Shown here: in pieces, positions 52,350-60,675 of the stretch
Layout: every line of letters starts with the position of its first letter
How positions within the stretch are numbered: the first letter of the stretch is position 1
From: Niastella koreensis GR20-10
Lineage (GTDB): Bacteria; Bacteroidota; Bacteroidia; Chitinophagales; Chitinophagaceae
DNA: 64,000 bases
Assembly (NCBI RefSeq): GCF_000246855.1
Contig: NC_016609.1
Location: 7,824,744-7,888,743 of the forward strand
Direction of reading: 5' to 3'
The notes under the pieces: model-generated
What the model saw: only the letters and a program-made list of their open reading frames with translations
What the model was told of the DNA's origin: nothing
Databases searched by the model: none
Made by a program: the position numbers and the translations under genes

Positions 52350-52748
52350 TCAGCTAATGGGAATTTCCTGTTTTGGAAAGCTTGCTCCTTCAACCAAGGG
52401 TAAACTAACCTGCAGCACGCCGTCAACATATTTGGCGGTAATGCGGGTAGTGTCCATGTTCTCATTCAGTAAAAAACTTCTTACAAAACCACCGCGGCTG
52501 TATTCCCGCTGAACCCATTCAAAACGGGGAAAATCCGTAGGCGGGGTGTAAGTAATCGTAAGCTCCTTACCCCTGATGTCAATAGCAAAATGTTCCTTAA
52601 TACGACCCGGCGCAAACACCAGCATTTCATAGCTGGTTTCTGTTTTGTATACATTTACGGCTGCCCGTTGCATACTCCGGTAAGGCAGGTGCCGGTGACT
52701 GCCTCCGTAATGTTCGCCTTTTGCGGCGCATGACTTGTTGTAGTTCAT
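52350..52748 (-). CDS. Small heat shock protein, Hsp20/alpha-crystallin family
   Basis: The ATG at 52746-52748 (MNYNKSCAAKGEHYGGSHRH) is chosen; the longer frame overlaps the divergent gene. 132 aa. The alpha-crystallin domain is clear: AAVNVYKTETSYEMLVFAPGRIKEHFAIDIRGKELTITY, then FVRSFLLNENMDTTRITAKYVDGVLQVSLPLVE. The C-terminal IxI-type motif is present as QEIPIS. An ATP-independent holdase in the cytoplasm. It is divergent from the GreA-like gene. Confidence 0.9.
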   Translation of the reverse strand: MNYNKSCAAKGEHYGGSHRHLPYRSMQRAAVNVYKTETSYEMLVFAPGRIKEHFAIDIRGKELTITYTPPTDFPRFEWVQREYSRGGFVRSFLLNENMDTTRITAKYVDGVLQVSLPLVEGASFPKQEIPIS

Positions 52749-52804
52749 GTTGTATATTTTTATGAATGACGGTTGAACAGGCCGGATATTGTATTTTAGC
52801 GGTT

Positions 52805-53272
52805 GTGACGGAATCAGAAAAAATAGCACACAAAAACGGGCTCAAGCTGGCTGCACAACAAGTTATTGAGCAACGCATTGCCGCTGCCAAAAAGTTGATT
52901 GATAATGCACAGGAAGCGGCAAACAGCGAAGAAAAGAGTTCAGTAGGCGATAAATATGAAACAGCGCGGGCGATGAACCAGCTGGAAAAAGAGATGCACT
53001 CCAAACAGCTGGCCCAGCAAATAAGGGAACTGGCGCTGCTCCACGAGGTAAAAACCGAGGTGATTTACACGGTGGCCAATATGGGCGCCTGTATTGAGTG
53101 TGCCAACCTCACCTTTTTCATTGCGGCCGGTTTAGGCAAACAAACCATCGGTGGTAAACAGATCATCTTCCTTTCTCCACAGGCGCCGTTGGCCAGATTA
53201 TTACAAAACAAAAAAGCGGGTGAATCCTTTGTCTTTAATGGGAAAGACACCGTGATTGAAACGGTTTATTAA
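52805..53272 (+). CDS. GreA/GreB C-terminal domain-family protein
   Basis: Start uncertain: the GTG at 52805 (then TESEKIAHKNGLKLAAQQVIEQRI) is preferred because an ATG at 52766 would begin 17 bp from the divergent Hsp20 start. About 155 aa. An N-terminal helix (EQRIAAAKKLIDNAQEAANSEEKSSVGDKYETARAMNQLEKEMHSKQLAQQIREL) is followed by a GreA-like FKBP-type C-terminal domain (FFIAAGLGKQTIGGKQIIFLSPQAPLARLLQNKKAGESFVFNGKDTVIETV). Often misannotated as a 3-oxoacyl-ACP synthase in Bacteroidota. It may be an RNA-polymerase-binding protein, but its coiled coil is short compared with GreA. Confidence 0.75.
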   Translation: MTESEKIAHKNGLKLAAQQVIEQRIAAAKKLIDNAQEAANSEEKSSVGDKYETARAMNQLEKEMHSKQLAQQIRELALLHEVKTEVIYTVANMGACIECANLTFFIAAGLGKQTIGGKQIIFLSPQAPLARLLQNKKAGESFVFNGKDTVIETVY

Positions 53273-53334
53273 GGAAGGGTTACATTATTATTTCTGTATG
53301 CTTTTCCTGTATCTTGCGTCCCTAATTTAATATA

Positions 53335-53559
53335 ATGGCAACAACAAAGATTACAGTTAACAGCAATGGTTCATTACGGGTAGAAGGTGATTTTGAAATT
53401 GTGGATAAAAACGGCAATGTGTACGATTTGGGTGGTCGTGAAGTGATTTCAATTTGCCGTTGTGGAATGTCGCAGAACAAACCTTTTTGTGATGGTTCAC
53501 ATAAAGGCCACTTTGAACATGAAGCCGTAGCATTTAGCCTCCCTCCCAAGAAACCATAA
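53335..53559 (+). CDS. CDGSH iron-sulfur domain protein
   Basis: 74 aa. The [2Fe-2S] ligands are in the standard CxCx8-9CDGSH pattern: C41, C43, C52 and H56 (CRCGMSQNKPFCDGSHKG). A MitoNEET-like cluster; roles in redox or cluster transfer are proposed for the family. It is convergent with the asparaginase-domain gene, with 20 bp between stop codons. Confidence 0.93.
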   Translation: MATTKITVNSNGSLRVEGDFEIVDKNGNVYDLGGREVISICRCGMSQNKPFCDGSHKGHFEHEAVAFSLPPKKP

Positions 53560-53579
53560 AGCTGAGTAATCAGCTTTTT

Positions 53580-54086
53580 TTATTTTGCGGCAGTAGGTAC
53601 CGGTAATTCTTCAAAAATTCCTGTCTGTCTGTTCTTCCGCACATTATCCCAGTTAAAAAACCGGCCATTCATAGCAACATATACGCCGGGAGGAAGTGAT
53701 TGAACAAAAGCCAGCGCACTGCCCAGGTTGAACAGGCCATCAGAGCTACCAAACTTAATGGGGATCATCGCGCCGGTTAATACAACGGTTTTACCGGTAA
53801 CTTTTTTTGCCAGCACCCGGGCAGTTTCGGCCATGGTATCGGTGCCATGCGTAATAACTATCCTGTCTTCATCACATTGCTGGCATTCTTCAGCGATCAG
53901 GTTACGGTGATCGGATGTCATCTCAAGGCTATCGATCATCATGAGTGTTTTAATATGTACATTCAGTCGACTTCTGCCTTCAGCCAACAGCTCATCCATA
54001 TGGGTATCTTTAAAATACAACTCACCATTCAGCTCATTATATTCCTTATCGAAAGTGCCGCCTGTGATAAAAATTCGAATAGCCAT
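53580..54086 (-). CDS. Asparaginase N-terminal-domain protein (half length)
   Basis: The ATG at 54084-54086 (MAIRIFITGGTFDKEY) is used; the longer frame adds only seven unlikely residues. 168 aa. It carries the first catalytic Thr motif (ITGGTFDK) and the second motif (VITHGTDTMAETARVLAKK), plus KTVVLTGAMIPIKFGSSDGLFNLGSALAFVQ. Typical L-asparaginases have about 330 aa; the C-terminal domain that completes the active site is absent. Such short asparaginase-domain proteins are known, so this is probably not a pseudogene, but activity as L-asparaginase is doubtful. Confidence 0.88.
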   Translation of the reverse strand: MAIRIFITGGTFDKEYNELNGELYFKDTHMDELLAEGRSRLNVHIKTLMMIDSLEMTSDHRNLIAEECQQCDEDRIVITHGTDTMAETARVLAKKVTGKTVVLTGAMIPIKFGSSDGLFNLGSALAFVQSLPPGVYVAMNGRFFNWDNVRKNRQTGIFEELPVPTAAK

Positions 54087-54306
54087 ATCCAATGTTTGTA
54101 AATACAAAGATATTAGTTAATGTAGGCATAATCCCCTCTTTAACAGTCAATCAGACAAAAATTGAATCTGTGAATGATCGTGGAAGATTCGTTACAAATC
54201 ATTCACCATACGAGTAAAAGCGCTAGATAATATTTAATGATATCCCCAATTTGATGTTGATGGAACACACCAGTTCGGGTATTGGAGGGATTTGTTTTTT
54301 AGTGGT

Positions 54307-54314
54307 TATTTTTG
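54307..54314 (+). promoter_or_regulatory. -7 box of the two-component operon
   Basis: TATTTTTG fits TAnnTTTG, 17 bp before the response regulator ATG at 54332. A TTGG at 54282-54285 lies 21 bp upstream as a possible -33 element. Confidence 0.45.
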
Positions 54315-54331
54315 TGTAAACACATTCAGCA

Positions 54332-55021
54332 ATGAAGATCCTTTTGGTGGAAGACGAGGCAGCATTGGCCAGTATGCTGAACAAAGGGCTGAAGGAGGCC
54401 GGGTACGAAGTAACGGTGGCGCCCGATGGCCTTATTGGACATGAAATGGCCATAAAAAACCAGTTTGATGTGATGGTCCTGGACATAATGCTGCCGGGCC
54501 TGAATGGTATTCAATTATGCAAACAGATACGCCGCCAGCAAATTGATACACCCATCCTGATGCTGACAGCACTGGGCACTACCGAAAATATTGTGGCCGG
54601 CCTCGACAGTGGCGCGGATGATTACCTGGTTAAACCTTTTCATTTTGCTGAACTGGAAGCCCGGCTGCGAACGCTGATACGCCGTAAATCGGCGGGAAAT
54701 GCCATTCAACCCGAGGTGCTGCAAATAGGAAATCTTACCCTGAACATCAATACCCGCTCAGCCAGCCTGAATGGCGATCCTGTTCCCCTCACCGCAACAG
54801 AATATCGCCTGCTTGAATTTATGATGCATAACCGCGGCCGCGTGTTGAGCCGGATGGAGCTGCTGGAAAATGTGTGGGGAATAGATTTTAACATGAGCAC
54901 CAATGTGGTGGATGTATATGTGAATTACCTGCGCAAAAAAATAGATACCAATCCGGCACAGAAACTTATTCATACAATGATAGGGATGGGCTACATTCTT
55001 AAAGAAGATAAAAAAAGCTAA
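54332..55021 (+). CDS. OmpR/PhoB-family response regulator
   Basis: 229 aa. Receiver domain with D8 (VEDEAA), phospho-acceptor D51 (VMVLDIMLPGLNG) and K100 (DDYLVKPFHFAELEARLR), then a winged-helix DNA-binding domain (LTATEYRLLEFMMHNRGRVLSRMELLENVWGIDFNMSTNVVDVYVNYLRKKID). The cognate kinase starts 5 bp after its stop. Confidence 0.96.
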   Translation: MKILLVEDEAALASMLNKGLKEAGYEVTVAPDGLIGHEMAIKNQFDVMVLDIMLPGLNGIQLCKQIRRQQIDTPILMLTALGTTENIVAGLDSGADDYLVKPFHFAELEARLRTLIRRKSAGNAIQPEVLQIGNLTLNINTRSASLNGDPVPLTATEYRLLEFMMHNRGRVLSRMELLENVWGIDFNMSTNVVDVYVNYLRKKIDTNPAQKLIHTMIGMGYILKEDKKS

Positions 55022-55025
55022 ACCA

Positions 55026-56399
55026 TTGAAGATCCAGACAAAAACCGCCTTATTGTTCACGGTGCTAACGGCATTGTTGATCCTGCTCATCAGCTTTACC
55101 ACTTATTACCTGGTGACCCGGTTTGCGTCGAACGATTTTTTAAAACGCCTGGAACTACGCGTACGGGTAGCTGCCAAGCTTCGCTTTGAACAGAATAAAG
55201 TATCTACCGCCACCTACCAGGAATTACGCCGGCAATACCTGGAAGTGCTGCCTAAGGAACAGGAGTATTTGCTTACCTGGGATTCTGTTACCGGCATCAT
55301 TCATCCCGAAGTAAATTCAAATCTGCCACAGTCATTTTACCGTCAGATAATAGCCGCAAAAGGCCAAACCGTATTTATTGAAAAGAACAAGGTGCATTAT
55401 GCAGGTATTTTGTATCGCAATGAGGGGAGGAATTACCTGGTTATAAAATCAGCTGTAAATGAATTTGGGAACCGCTTGCTGAGCACGCTTTTCCGTATAA
55501 AGGTCATCATATTTATAGTGGGCGTATTGCTGGTATTCACCGCCGGTATTTTCTTTAGCCGCAAAACCTTTCAGCCTGTGCGCCAGCTCATCAGCAAGGT
55601 GCAGGACATCAGCGCGCATAACCTGCACCTGCGCCTGGAGCACAAGAAAGGAAAAGACGAAATGACGGAATTGGCGCATACATTCAATACGATGCTCGAC
55701 CGCCTGCAAACCGCTTTTGAAACCCAGAATAACTTTGTAAGCAATGCCTCCCATGAGCTGCGCACGCCGCTAACCACCATTATGGGCGAGGCCGACATAG
55801 CGTTGAAAAAAGCACGCACCAATGAAGAATACCGGCAAAGCCTGCAGGTGATTTTAAATGAAGCCATGAAGCTTGACCATTTGACCAGCAGCCTGCTGGC
55901 CCTGGCTCAAAGCGGTTTCGATGGCAAAAAGCAACGCCGCACGGTTGTTAGAATGGATGAATTGTTACTGGAAGTAAAACATGCGGTAGATGAACTGCAC
56001 CCCAATAATAAAGTTCGGTTACATTTTGGCGAATTGCCACCGAATGAAAAACAATTATCTGTAGAAGGAAACTATCATTTATTAAAACTGGCCCTCACCA
56101 ATATTGTAATGAACGCCTGCAAGTACAGCAACGACCGGCCCGTGCAACTGTTGCTTCAGGTAGAAAAAGAAAAGATCAGGATCGGCATTGTTGATGAGGG
56201 CATTGGTATTCCTTCAACAGAATTGAAATATGTGTTTGAGCCATTTTACCGCGCTTCCAATACCGACAGATTTGAAGGGCATGGGGTAGGGTTGCCCCTG
56301 GCACGGAATATTATCCGGTTACACGAAGGCGAGTTGCTGATAAAGTCAGAAGAAGGGAAGGGCACAGCCGTAGAGATTACTTTACACTCACAACATTAA
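55026..56399 (+). CDS. Membrane sensor histidine kinase with HAMP domain, TTG start
   Basis: The start codon is TTG (55026), giving MKIQTKTALLFTVLTALLILL, a normal kinase N-terminus with a membrane helix at residues 9-30. No ATG lies nearby in frame. 457 aa: a periplasmic sensor region (about 31-155), a second helix (158-178), a HAMP domain (about 179-232), HisKA with H243 (NASHELRTPLTTIMGEADI) and HATPase (NIVMNACKYSNDRPV, DEGIGIPSTELKYVFEPFYRASN, GHGVGLPLARNIIRLHEGELLI). The TTG start and the 4-bp gap from the regulator suggest lower, coupled translation. The signal is unknown. Confidence 0.94.
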   Translation: MKIQTKTALLFTVLTALLILLISFTTYYLVTRFASNDFLKRLELRVRVAAKLRFEQNKVSTATYQELRRQYLEVLPKEQEYLLTWDSVTGIIHPEVNSNLPQSFYRQIIAAKGQTVFIEKNKVHYAGILYRNEGRNYLVIKSAVNEFGNRLLSTLFRIKVIIFIVGVLLVFTAGIFFSRKTFQPVRQLISKVQDISAHNLHLRLEHKKGKDEMTELAHTFNTMLDRLQTAFETQNNFVSNASHELRTPLTTIMGEADIALKKARTNEEYRQSLQVILNEAMKLDHLTSSLLALAQSGFDGKKQRRTVVRMDELLLEVKHAVDELHPNNKVRLHFGELPPNEKQLSVEGNYHLLKLALTNIVMNACKYSNDRPVQLLLQVEKEKIRIGIVDEGIGIPSTELKYVFEPFYRASNTDRFEGHGVGLPLARNIIRLHEGELLIKSEEGKGTAVEITLHSQH

Positions 56400-56518
56400 T
56401 TTTCTAATCCCATTCTTATCTCTTTTTTAATGCATTCTTAAATGCCTCTTAGGGGTCTCTAATCCCAAAATGCCAGCTTTGCTACTGTAAACTTCATTGT
56501 TCATTTAAAGATTACAGT

Positions 56519-57028
56519 ATGCGCAATATTTTGGTACCCACCGATTTCTCATCTTCCTCTTTCGACCTGGTTGAAAAAGCCATTCAAACCATGGGCGGGC
56601 AGGTGGTGAACATAACTATGTTCCATGCTTTCCAGATCCCGTTTTTTGTAAGTGACCTCATCAGGAACCAGCGGCAGCCTTACCATGATCTGTTGACAGA
56701 TTCATTTAGAAACAACTGCAAACAAATAAAACAACAATTTCCAAAACAGGTGAACAGTATTGTTTTCCGTCATTTATATGGCAATACACCCGCCGTATTC
56801 CGCCATTTTGTTGATGCGAACGATATTGACCTGATCGTATACCCCGAACAATATGAATTTGTTCCGGTGCATCCCGACAGCGTAAACCCCGACAGGATGT
56901 TCAAAAAGAGCAATGTTCCTTTATTGCGCCAGTTCAAAGTAAAACGGCGGATAGTGACCATGCCTGAAATAAGAGCGGTGGAAGAAGAAACAGTGGCTTT
57001 GTTGAAGCTGTTGAATGCGCAGAGTTGA
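56519..57028 (+). CDS. UspA-like stress protein
   Basis: 169 aa. Begins with the UspA motif MRNILVPTDFSSSSFDLVEKAI and continues with an alpha/beta pattern (VNITMFHAFQIPFF, VNSIVFRHLYGNTPAVFRHFVDANDIDLIVYPEQYEF). The ATP-binding GxxGxxxxS motif of ATP-binding Usps is missing, so it is probably the non-nucleotide-binding type or a diverged form. It lies 119 bp after the histidine kinase gene and 37 bp before the bestrophin gene, so the two-component system may control both. Confidence 0.75.
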   Translation: MRNILVPTDFSSSSFDLVEKAIQTMGGQVVNITMFHAFQIPFFVSDLIRNQRQPYHDLLTDSFRNNCKQIKQQFPKQVNSIVFRHLYGNTPAVFRHFVDANDIDLIVYPEQYEFVPVHPDSVNPDRMFKKSNVPLLRQFKVKRRIVTMPEIRAVEEETVALLKLLNAQS

Positions 57029-57065
57029 GTGACATGATTATTTGAGAACGTTAATAAATACCTCA

Positions 57066-57977
57066 ATGCTACTAAAAAAGAATATCCCCATTGCCTATGT
57101 GTTTGGGAAAGTAAAATATGAACTGCTGGTAATATTGATATATAGTTTGACTATCGCAGTGATCCATCAGTTTTTTTTGAAAGTGCCCATAAGTATCCCA
57201 CTGTCCATACCCACTATTCTGGGAACGGTGATCTCGTTGCTGTTGGGTTTCAGAAGTAACCAGGCTTACGATCGCTGGTGGGAAGCGCGGCAGGTATGGG
57301 GCGCCATTGTGAACGACTCGCGTACCCTGGCCCGGCAGGTAATCAATTTTACCGAAAGTCAGTACGAAGAAGATGAAGTAATGCAGTTGCGGCAGCGAAT
57401 GATTCGCAGGCAGATGGGTTGGTGTTATGCATTGGGGCAAAGCTTACGCCGGATGAACCCTGTTAGCGGACTGGAGAAATTTATCAGCCGCCGGGAACTG
57501 GAAAACCTAAGCCGGTTTAACAACGTACCCATGGCTATGCTGGACCAGCATGGGCGCGATTTAAAAAGGGCCCTGGAAGAAGGCTATATAAACCGGTATC
57601 AGCAAATGGAACTGGACCGTACGCTTACCCGCTTATGCGATGCCATGGGTAAATGCGAACGTATTAAGAACACGGTTTTCCCCAGCACGTATAGCTTATA
57701 TATTCACTTCTCCCTGTTGTTGTTTATAGGTATGCTGCCATTTGGCGTAATAGAACACTTTGGGTTTTTGGAAATACCGGTGGTAGTGGCTATCAGCGCC
57801 TGTTTTTTACTGATAGAAAAAATGGCCATTCATTTACAGGATCCTTTTGAGAACAAGCCAACGGACACGCCTATGACTGCCATTGCCAGTACTATTGAAA
57901 AGGACCTGCGGCAACTGTTGCACGATCAGGAGGAACCGGAAGAAAAACGCCAGGAGGCATTCTATTATATCATGTAG
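57066..57977 (+). CDS. Bestrophin-family ion channel
   Basis: The start at 57066 (MLLKKNIPIAYVFGKVKYELL) is preferred; the longer frame uses a non-ATG start. 303 aa with four hydrophobic segments (LLVILIYSLTIAVIHQFFL, IPTILGTVISLLLGFRSNQAYDRWWEARQVWGAIVNDSR, YSLYIHFSLLLFIGMLPFGVIEHFG, PVVVAISACFLLIEKMAIHLQDPFENKPTDTPM). The RSNQAYDRWWEAR and DPFE/PTDTPM blocks are bestrophin signatures. Bacterial bestrophins form pentameric channels for anions or sodium. It is the last gene of the two-component cluster; a terminator follows. Confidence 0.92.
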   Translation: MLLKKNIPIAYVFGKVKYELLVILIYSLTIAVIHQFFLKVPISIPLSIPTILGTVISLLLGFRSNQAYDRWWEARQVWGAIVNDSRTLARQVINFTESQYEEDEVMQLRQRMIRRQMGWCYALGQSLRRMNPVSGLEKFISRRELENLSRFNNVPMAMLDQHGRDLKRALEEGYINRYQQMELDRTLTRLCDAMGKCERIKNTVFPSTYSLYIHFSLLLFIGMLPFGVIEHFGFLEIPVVVAISACFLLIEKMAIHLQDPFENKPTDTPMTAIASTIEKDLRQLLHDQEEPEEKRQEAFYYIM

Positions 57978-58018
57978 GGTTAAAAAGTGGAAGTTTCAGG
58001 TTATGGGGCACAGGTAAG

Positions 58019-58053
58019 CAAGGCTTCCCGAATCTGTCGGGAAGCCTTGTTCT
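58019..58053 (+). terminator. Terminator after the bestrophin gene
   Basis: CAAGGCTTCCCGA pairs perfectly with TCGGGAAGCCTTG around ATCTG; a short T-rich tail follows. Just upstream (about 57989-58016) lie word-repeat pieces related to 42357. Confidence 0.85.
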
Positions 58054-58078
58054 TTATGTAAAAAAATTATTAACCTGT

Positions 58079-58108
58079 TTTGTTATTTACAATCTTTTAT
58101 TAGTTTTG
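58079..58108 (+). promoter_or_regulatory. Promoter of the 42-codon unit
   Basis: TTTG (58079-58082) and TAGTTTTG (58101-58108) with an 18-bp spacer: a good Bacteroidota promoter. Transcription would start near 58115. Confidence 0.6.
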
Positions 58109-58129
58109 CATCCTCGATAATCACAAACA

Positions 58130-58258
58130 ATGATTAAAACCATCACATACAAAACAGGTATAAGCGCACATGCTGCGATCAGAGCAGTTATTGCCAGTAC
58201 TTGTATTGTCTTTATAGGCAATGGGGAGACAAACCCATTTGCGGATAAGAGGGATTAA
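58130..58258 (+). CDS. Possible small protein (42 aa) in a short transcription unit
   Basis: ATG 58130 to stop 58256-58258: MIKTITYKTGISAHAAIRAV then IASTCIVFIGNGETNPFADK and RD. A short hydrophobic stretch (AVIASTCIVFIG) is too short for a normal membrane helix. It lies between the promoter at 58079 and the terminator at 58286, so it forms a transcript of about 200 nt. It may be a small protein, a leader peptide or a non-coding RNA. Confidence 0.45.
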   Translation: MIKTITYKTGISAHAAIRAVIASTCIVFIGNGETNPFADKRD

Positions 58259-58285
58259 TCATTTCAATAATAATAATAATATTGA

Positions 58286-58315
58286 AGCCGTCCCGATATC
58301 CGGGACGGCTTTTTG
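58286..58315 (+). terminator. Terminator after the 42-codon ORF
   Basis: AGCCGTCCCG and CGGGACGGCT arms around a short centre, followed by five T. Confidence 0.85.
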
Positions 58316-58372
58316 TTTGTCTCCCCCGCGAAACTTCCCCACCATCAACAAATCAATTTTTTAATCAGCAAT

Positions 58373-58426
58373 ATGAAATTCGTAATCAAAACAATAATGA
58401 GCTCATTCGGGAAACACATTCCGTAA
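58373..58426 (+). CDS. Possible leader peptide (17 aa) before the EF-G gene
   Basis: ATG 58373 to stop 58424-58426: MKFVIKTIMSSFGKHIP. Its start resembles that of the preceding 42-codon ORF (MIKTI / VIKTI). A hairpin with T run (58451-58488) lies between it and the EF-G start, so the arrangement is leader-ORF plus terminator, as in attenuators. Very short; translation is unproven. Confidence 0.25.
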   Translation: MKFVIKTIMSSFGKHIP

Positions 58427-58450
58427 TGGCAGGATTGTTTTGCATATTGC

Positions 58451-58488
58451 AAAAGGCCCTCCGTTACTGAAACGGGGGGCTTTTTTTA
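58451..58488 (+). terminator. Terminator or attenuator directly upstream of the EF-G paralogue
   Basis: AAAGGCCCTCCGTT pairs imperfectly with AACGGGGGGCTTT around ACTGA, followed by seven T. The EF-G start codon is only about 23 bp further on, so unless a promoter lies in that gap, EF-G must be transcribed by read-through. Confidence 0.7.
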
Positions 58489-58510
58489 TTTATTCTATCA
58501 CTAATACTAT

Positions 58511-60574
58511 ATGAAACGGTTACAACAATACAGGAATATTGGAATTATGGCACACGTGGATGCAGGTAAGACAACAGTTACAGAACGCATGTTATATTAT
58601 ACAGGATTTATCCATCGCTTAGGGAATGTTGACGAAGGTAATACCGTGATGGATAGCGATCCGCAGGAAGAAAAGCGAGGCATTACTATTTCTTCGGCGG
58701 CAATTACCACCTATTGGAAATATGCGGGGGATACTTACCAGGTCAACATCATTGATACCCCAGGTCACGTTGATTTTGCAGCTGAAGTGGAAAGATCGTT
58801 GCGCGTGCTGGATGGTGCCGTGGCAGTTTTCTGCGCCAAGTCGGGTGTTCAACCACAATCGGAAACCGTATGGCGGCAGGCTAACCGATATAATATCCCA
58901 CGTATTGTACTGATAAATAAAATGGACCGGCAGGGAGCGCAATTTATGCGCGTGGTGGAAGAGATCAGGCAAAAACTACATGCGAATGTAGTACCTGTTC
59001 AATTACCCATTGGAGCGGAAGATGCGTTTAGTGGAATTATTGACCTGGTAGAAATGAAGGCGTTGTTATGGAACAGCGATGATGGCCAGCATTATGAAGT
59101 CAATAATATTCCGGTTCATCTGTTAGCAGAAGCCGAACAGCATCGCAATCATTTACTGGAAGAATTGTCGCTGACCAGTGAAGCACTGCTTGAACAATTC
59201 ACCACGGATGCGCAAAGCATTACTGTTGAAAGTATCTGTGAAGCATTGCGTGCGGCCACTATAAACAGGCAACTGGTGCCCGTATTATGCGGCGCTGCTT
59301 ATAAGAACAAAGGCATTCAGCCGTTGCTCGATGCAGTGGTGCAGTATTTACCATCGCCGGTTGAGATCCCGGATGCTACAGGCATTGATCCGCATAACGA
59401 CGAACCGGTAACTGTGCGTACAGACAGCGAAGCGGCTTTCGCCGGATTGGCCTTTAAAATAATCGCCAACGATTACACCGGTAAGCTGGCAATGGTGCGC
59501 GTGTATTCGGGAACCTTACAACAAGGTGATACGTTGTGGAATGGCAGAACAGGTAAAAAGGTGCGGGTGAGCCGTTTGTTGCGTATCATGTCTGATAAAT
59601 ATGAAACCGTTGAACAGATAGGTGCCGGTGATATTGGGGCGTTGGTGGGATTGAAGGACGTGCGAACGGGCGATACCCTGGCAGATCCTGAACATCCGGT
59701 ATTGTTGGAGAACATTCACTTCCCCGAACCAATGATCGGGTATTCCATTGAAGCAAAAACCGGCAAGGAATCAGGTAAACTGAGTGAAGCCCTGGCGCGT
59801 TTGTTGGAGGAAGACCCAACGTTGGTGGTGGAAACGGATAAAGAAACCGGGCAAACCATTTTGAAAGGAATGGGTGAGCTGCACCTGGAAGTAGTGTTGG
59901 AGAAACTGGCTACGGAATATGAAGTAGCTGTTAATAAAGGAAAACCGCAGATCGCTTACAAAGAGATCTTCACGCAGCCTGTTCTGCACAAAGAGGTATT
60001 TAGAAAGCAGAATGGCGGCTCGGGCAGTTTTGCCGAGATCCATTTTGAGTTGTCGCCGCGTGAACAGGATGTGCCGGGGTTTGAATTTATTAATGAGATA
60101 AAAGGCGGCGCCATACCGAAGGAGTTTATTACTTCCGTGAACAAGGGCTTTGAGGCCGCTATGCAATCGGGTGCGTTGGCTGGATATCCGGTTAATTCCA
60201 TGCGCATACGATTGTTCGATGGCGCTATCCACGAAAAGGATTCCAGTGCGCAGGACTTTGAACAGGTGGCTGGTATGGGTTTCAAGGCAGCTGCGGTAAA
60301 AGCGGCGCCCAGGTTGCTGGAGCCTGTGATGCTGGTAGATGTATCAACACCCGATGAGTATACCGGCGCCATCACTGGTGACCTGAACCGCCGGCGCGGT
60401 GTTATCAAAGGCATTGAAATGAAAGACAATGTACAATGCATAAAAGCAGCAGTGCCATTGTCGGAATTGTTTGGATACATTATGACGTTGCGGAGTTTAT
60501 CATCTGGCCGCGCAGGCGCCTCGGTAACCTTCCATAATTATCAATTGGTTCCGGGTAATATTTCTGTTGCTTAG
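58511..60574 (+). CDS. Elongation factor G paralogue (stand-alone EF-G)
   Basis: 687 aa. All GTPase motifs are intact: G1 AHVDAGKTT (14-22), G2 RGITI, G3 DTPGHVDF, G4 NKMD and the downstream G5 region. Domain II-V blocks are present: GTLQQGDTLWNGRTGKKVRV, ESGKLSEALARLLEEDPTL, KGMGELHLEVVLEKL, GSGSFAEIHFEL and DLNRRRGVIKGIE. It is not in a ribosomal-protein (str) operon, so it is probably a second EF-G beside the housekeeping fusA; B. thetaiotaomicron has a starvation-induced second EF-G that is GTP-hydrolysis-deficient, but here the catalytic His (DTPGH) is present. Upstream terminators hint at attenuation. Confidence 0.9.
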   Translation: MKRLQQYRNIGIMAHVDAGKTTVTERMLYYTGFIHRLGNVDEGNTVMDSDPQEEKRGITISSAAITTYWKYAGDTYQVNIIDTPGHVDFAAEVERSLRVLDGAVAVFCAKSGVQPQSETVWRQANRYNIPRIVLINKMDRQGAQFMRVVEEIRQKLHANVVPVQLPIGAEDAFSGIIDLVEMKALLWNSDDGQHYEVNNIPVHLLAEAEQHRNHLLEELSLTSEALLEQFTTDAQSITVESICEALRAATINRQLVPVLCGAAYKNKGIQPLLDAVVQYLPSPVEIPDATGIDPHNDEPVTVRTDSEAAFAGLAFKIIANDYTGKLAMVRVYSGTLQQGDTLWNGRTGKKVRVSRLLRIMSDKYETVEQIGAGDIGALVGLKDVRTGDTLADPEHPVLLENIHFPEPMIGYSIEAKTGKESGKLSEALARLLEEDPTLVVETDKETGQTILKGMGELHLEVVLEKLATEYEVAVNKGKPQIAYKEIFTQPVLHKEVFRKQNGGSGSFAEIHFELSPREQDVPGFEFINEIKGGAIPKEFITSVNKGFEAAMQSGALAGYPVNSMRIRLFDGAIHEKDSSAQDFEQVAGMGFKAAAVKAAPRLLEPVMLVDVSTPDEYTGAITGDLNRRRGVIKGIEMKDNVQCIKAAVPLSELFGYIMTLRSLSSGRAGASVTFHNYQLVPGNISVA

Positions 60575-60590
60575 TTACCCTGTTTATTCA

Positions 60591-60624
60591 ACAAGGCTTT
60601 CAAAAAAGAAAGCCTTGTTTTTTT
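60591..60624 (+). terminator. Terminator after the EF-G paralogue
   Basis: ACAAGGCTTTC and GAAAGCCTTGT around six A, followed by a T run. Confidence 0.9.
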
Positions 60625-60675
60625 ATTATATCATTACCATTTGGTTAAGAAAAAAGCGAGCATTACAATTTCTTT

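Noticed and set aside
58282-58470. 62-codon frame across the EF-G leader
   Set aside because: It starts inside a terminator hairpin; the 17-codon frame in another phase is the better leader candidate, and even that is weak.
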